From NCBI GenBank assembly GCA_944381375.1, contig CALWKX010000006.1, positions 30,684 to 94,683 of the forward strand: DNA of 64,000 nucleotides, read 5' to 3'. The translations under genes and the position numbers were made by a program. The DNA is from an uncultured Lachnospiraceae bacterium (GTDB lineage: Bacteria > Bacillota > Clostridia > Eubacteriales > Anaerofustaceae). Below, one piece after another: positions 61,098 to 64,000 of the stretch (position 1 is the first letter of the stretch; each line of letters starts with the position of its first letter). The notes beneath the pieces are model-generated. The model was not told the origin of the DNA. It searched no databases and worked only from the letters and a program-made list of their open reading frames with translations.

Positions 61098-62606
61098 ATG
61101 AGCGAAAATAAGGTACAGGCGTCCCCATCGGCCAGAAGGCTCGCAAAGGAACTTGGAGTTGATCTTTCCGAAGTTTATAAAAAAATCGGGAACAAAAGAA
61201 TACAAGCAAAAGACGTTGAACGTTACTATTACGAAGGTCCTGATGAGAATACTGTAAGAGATGACGTTGACGAAGCGTTTAGCCTTGCCGAAGAACCAAC
61301 GGCTCAAGATAACTATATTGCAGACGGCAGCCGCTTTGATGAGGATACTGTAAACATAACAAAAGATTATTCAGAAGAAAACACGGCAACCAGCGGCGCC
61401 GCGAATTTGACGCAGGAAGATGCTCAAAAAGACTTAACTGAGGAACTGAAGCAGGATTACGAGTATATAAAAGAATCTGCAGCAGATATATCAGATTCTG
61501 CATCCTCTGCGCAATGGCAAGAGGACGACAAAGCAGGCAGTGACAGGGGTGTTTCAGATAACGATATTTTAATTGAAGAAGATGAAGCCGGCAATGAAGC
61601 GCAAGAAGAACTTTCAGAGATTTATGCCGATAATTTTCAGGAAGAATCTGCAAGTACGGACGACTCTACGAATCATAAGTTTGATAACATGCAAATCAGC
61701 AATTCAAGTGAAACGCACGAAAACCCTGAACATAATAAATTAACGGAAACCTCAGACGAAGTTGAAGATAAAACAGAAGAAGAAACGACAGAAAGTCCGA
61801 CCGAGACCGGCGATTTTGCATCAATAAGCGGCTCAAGCTTAGATGAAACGAAAAATAAAGATGCAGATAAAGAAAATAACGAAACATATCAATTCGGGCA
61901 GGAGAGTTTAAAAGAATTTGCAGCGAACATCGAGCTTATAGTCCGCCGCGAGATAAAAGCTTTAAGGCAGGAAGAACAAGCCTTTATAAGCGAAAGCTTT
62001 TTGAACGCTGTTGAACCGAATATTGATAAATCGGGCGAACCATCCGAAGCGCAAGCCGGTCCTGAAATTTTGGGCGAGCTTTATGCCAAACATATAAGCG
62101 AAAAAGAAAGCTCCGATGAGCATAAGACAATAGATATCAACGGTTCTGTATCCGCTTCTTTCAGCATTGCAAAAAAGACTTTTGAAGACAGCTTTTTTGA
62201 ACGTCACATAGGTTATAACAAGGGACTTTGCGAAACATTTGTTGCAGCTCTTTCCGAATCACTGAAAATTTCGGCAGAAAATCTTTTCGGCAAGGCGAAT
62301 GTTATAATGGTATCAAATGATGCGAGGACAATAAAACGCAGCGTAGATTTATCGGTATACAGCGAAGCGGGGAAATTACGCTACGACAGTTTCGATGACA
62401 CGCGTAAGGTAAATATATGGATACTTGACGGGTGCGAATTAAATTCATTAAGGATAAGTGGCTCTGATACTCTTGATATATTCGTATCTTCCAGCACGTC
62501 AAAAAATATCAGATGCGATATATCATGCAGCGCTTTGATCATGGATATGCAGCGGCTTATACATTTTGCCATAATATATAAAAAGAATATCAAATCCATG
62601 CTTTAA
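61098..62606 (+). CDS. E2-like scaffold: E1/E3-binding domain, acidic linker, degenerate acyltransferase domain, 502 residues
   Basis: Residues 8-45 are a peripheral subunit-binding domain (ASPSARRLAKELGVDLSEVY, then IQAKDVERYY), the part of E2 that docks E1 or E3. Residues 46-270 are a long Glu/Asp/Ser-rich linker. Residues about 350-502 resemble the E2 catalytic trimerisation domain but lack the HxxxDG active site (DISCSALIMDMQRLI in its place). No lipoyl domain is present. It probably holds the altered E1 subunits in an oligomer. AAGGAGG precedes the ATG. Confidence 0.75.
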   Translation: MSENKVQASPSARRLAKELGVDLSEVYKKIGNKRIQAKDVERYYYEGPDENTVRDDVDEAFSLAEEPTAQDNYIADGSRFDEDTVNITKDYSEENTATSGAANLTQEDAQKDLTEELKQDYEYIKESAADISDSASSAQWQEDDKAGSDRGVSDNDILIEEDEAGNEAQEELSEIYADNFQEESASTDDSTNHKFDNMQISNSSETHENPEHNKLTETSDEVEDKTEEETTESPTETGDFASISGSSLDETKNKDADKENNETYQFGQESLKEFAANIELIVRREIKALRQEEQAFISESFLNAVEPNIDKSGEPSEAQAGPEILGELYAKHISEKESSDEHKTIDINGSVSASFSIAKKTFEDSFFERHIGYNKGLCETFVAALSESLKISAENLFGKANVIMVSNDARTIKRSVDLSVYSEAGKLRYDSFDDTRKVNIWILDGCELNSLRISGSDTLDIFVSSSTSKNIRCDISCSALIMDMQRLIHFAIIYKKNIKSML

Positions 62607-62652
62607 TGTTGAAATATAAGAGTATTTGACTAAACTAAAAAACACTTAACGT

Positions 62653-62681
62653 TTGACTTTGTTATATTGAAAAAGTATAAT
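62653..62681 (+). promoter_or_regulatory. Promoter of the SRP RNA
   Basis: TTGACT (62653-62658), 17 bases, TATAAT (62676-62681), a near-consensus strong promoter with a start at about 62688. Confidence 0.85.
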
Positions 62682-62687
62682 TAATAA

Positions 62688-62960
62688 GCCGTACTATGTG
62701 GGGAGCCAGCGGTGCCTTGTAACCTGCAATCCGCTACAGCAGGACATATTAGCCATTATGAGGGCTGCTGTTTATAAAGAAGTGCTTTCCCGAGGCGTGT
62801 TGAGAATTGGGTCTTGTGCAACGCAGCCCCGTAAACCCCGTCAGGTCCGGAAGGAAGCAGCGGCAGACGGCGGAAAGCGTGTGCCGCAAGGTTGCCTTAT
62901 TTGAGCGCAAAGGAAATGTAACCTTTATAAAGAGCGGTTCGAATTTTGGCGGTACGGTTT
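62688..62960 (+). ncRNA. ffs: Signal recognition particle RNA, large (Alu-containing) type
   Basis: Bacillus-type SRP RNA of about 270 bases. The Alu domain reads GGTGCCTTGTAACCTGCAAT (62711-62730), and the universally conserved S-domain tip GTCAGGTCCGGAAGGAAGCA is at 62839-62858; GTGCCGCAAGGTTGCCT (62881-62897) closes the Alu fold. GCCGTAC at the 5' end pairs with GTACGG near 62956 at the 3' end, before a T run. The exact 3' end is uncertain by a few bases. Confidence 0.95.
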
Positions 62961-62995
62961 ATTTTTTTAAACATCATATCCGCTATGGAGGAATT

Positions 62996-63832
62996 ATGAA
63001 ATATATAATAGTCGGCGACAGTTCTATGGACTTAAACGATGAATTATCAAGCGGCATGAATTGGGCGCACGCTCCCTTCAGAATTAATGTTGACGGTAAA
63101 GACTATATTGATGACAATAACGCACAAAGAGATGATTTTTTGAGCGCTATAAAAAAAAGCAAGTCTGTTGCCAAATCCGCAGCGCCTGCGCCGCATGATT
63201 ATACCGTGCATTTGAGTGAAGATACAGAATGTGCGTTTTTTATTTCGCTTTCTTCTAAGCTGTCAAGTTCGTATTCATCGGCTTTGATCGCTGTACAGGA
63301 GGCTAAGGAGAAATTCCCTAGGCTAAAAGTGCATGCATTTGATTCTTTGTCGGCCAGTGCAGGAGAAAGCGTTATTGCAGTAAAAATAAAAAATTTGATT
63401 GATGAAGGCAAATCATTTGAAGAAATAGTTAAAGAAACTGAGGAATTTATAGCAAACAAGCATTTATATTTTATACTTGACAATTTAACGACGCTTTGGA
63501 AAAACGGCAGGCTGAAGAATCTTAAGGGGATTATAGCAATGCTGCTTAATATAAAGCCCATATTGGCTGAAGACGGCAAGGGAGAAATAAAGCTTGCAGA
63601 CAAGGCGAAGACATTTTCGAAGGGGATTGACAAGTTGGCGAATCATTTATCCGCATGCAAAAATGCGGCTGAACGCACTCTTATTATAGCTCACTGCAAT
63701 GCATTGGAAAGGGCTGAAATTTTAAAGGAAAAAGTAAGCGCGGCTGTAAAATTTAAGGATATCCAAATAGTTCCTATGAAACTTTTGTCCAGCACATATG
63801 CAAATGAAGGCGGAATTGTGGCAGGATGTTGA
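62996..63832 (+). CDS. DegV-family fatty-acid-binding protein, 278 residues
   Basis: A two-domain DegV (FakB-like) protein, which presents a fatty acid to the FakA kinase for phospholipid synthesis. Markers are GDSSMDLNDEL at the start, ISLSSKLSSSYSSALIA and the AFDSLSASAGES segment that lines the ligand pocket. GGAGGAATT precedes the ATG at 62996. An open frame extends upstream through the SRP RNA and is not coding. Other FakA/FakB genes are not in the window. Confidence 0.9.
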   Translation: MKYIIVGDSSMDLNDELSSGMNWAHAPFRINVDGKDYIDDNNAQRDDFLSAIKKSKSVAKSAAPAPHDYTVHLSEDTECAFFISLSSKLSSSYSSALIAVQEAKEKFPRLKVHAFDSLSASAGESVIAVKIKNLIDEGKSFEEIVKETEEFIANKHLYFILDNLTTLWKNGRLKNLKGIIAMLLNIKPILAEDGKGEIKLADKAKTFSKGIDKLANHLSACKNAAERTLIIAHCNALERAEILKEKVSAAVKFKDIQIVPMKLLSSTYANEGGIVAGC

Positions 63833-63860
63833 AAAAAAAGCGTTTTAAAACGCTTTTTTT
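63833..63860. terminator. Palindromic terminator after degV
   Basis: AAAAAAAGCGTTTT followed by AAAACGCTTTTTTT, a perfect 28-base palindrome touching the stop codon. It can work in both directions. Confidence 0.9.
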
Positions 63861-63875
63861 ATCACTACCATCGCC

Positions 63876-63955
63876 AAAGGGGCATACCGAAAACGGGGAC
63901 AAATACGTACGGAAAGCGAATATGTACGCTTTCCAACATAAGCGGGGTGGGAATT
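63876..63955 (+). repeat. G-tract-flanked hairpin element, copy C
   Basis: AAAGGGGCATACC, ACGGGGACAAAT, ACGTAC, hairpin GGAAAGCG/CGCTTTCC (63911-63918 with 63927-63934), then AACATAAGCGGGGTGGGAAT. This matches copies A and B in order of parts. From 63956 to the window end I see no supportable gene. Confidence 0.5.
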
Positions 63956-64000
63956 AATATAATGAGAGCGCTTGATAGCAGTTCAAAGGGCGCCCCGCGC

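Noticed and set aside
59140..62606. Annotation as an ordinary acetoin or pyruvate dehydrogenase complex
   Set aside because: Catalytic His and Glu positions are replaced, the lipoyl domain and the E2 active site are missing, and no E3 gene is adjacent.
62698..62995. Open frames through the SRP RNA, including a long upstream extension of degV
   Set aside because: They lie in a recognisable SRP RNA with its own promoter. DegV homology and a GGAGG ribosome site begin only at 62996.

Overview
The window looks like chromosome of an anaerobic member of the Bacillota, class Clostridia. The signs are a moderate-to-low GC content with strong GGAGG ribosome sites, a Veg protein, a large Alu-type SRP RNA, TTG-started rpoB and rpoC, an electron-bifurcating flavoprotein complex, a corrinoid methyl-transfer pair and a giant Cna-B surface protein. 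I cannot name the family or genus from sequence alone. There is no phage, insertion sequence, rRNA operon or CRISPR array.

Layout. 1-5.3 kb: small membrane and unknown proteins, an XRE regulator, an SdpI-like protein, a flavin reductase and a 43-residue protein. 5.3-13.1 kb: rpoB-rpoC with its own consensus promoter and a leader terminator, followed by tRNA-Arg(CCT). 13.2-29.5 kb: YibE/F, TetR, a zinc-ribbon/DUF5685/J-domain operon, a nitroreductase, an M23 endopeptidase behind a WalR-type box, Veg, MmgE/PrpD, cardiolipin synthase, a DUF255 protein, and glycerol kinase divergent from a monoacylglycerol-lipase-like hydrolase. 29.6-32.5 kb: a decaying catabolic operon (symporter without a start codon, cyclase, headless asparaginase). 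32.5-36.8 kb: a three-subunit complex resembling the Sporomusa-type (Stn) transhydrogenase. 37.2-38.8 kb: gltX and tRNA-Glu(CTC).

39.1-48.5 kb is the most striking part. A tyrosine recombinase is followed by a 228-bp segment bounded by 21-bp inverted repeats, and then by a 2746-residue sortase-anchored protein. The best promoter in the segment points away from the surface gene, so this reads as a phase-variable switch caught in the OFF position.

48.6-55.2 kb: corrinoid protein and its methyltransferase, a GNAT gene with a G9 tract at its ribosome site, YebC, an MFS/TSUP pair and an orphan PTS IIC-like permease. 55.5-56.9 kb: DNA alkylation repair, including an unusual AlkA-fragment/AdaA fusion and Ogt. 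58.4-62.6 kb: ispD in a tight operon with E1-alpha, E1-beta and E2-like proteins of the 2-oxoacid dehydrogenase family, in which the known catalytic residues are replaced and the lipoyl domain is absent. 62.7-63.8 kb: SRP RNA and a DegV protein.

Intergenic regions carry unusual GC-rich structured elements: two large cloverleaf palindromes, and a looser family of hairpins flanked by G tracts. Several genes appear to have leaderless mRNAs, with TATAAT only 7-11 bases before the ATG.
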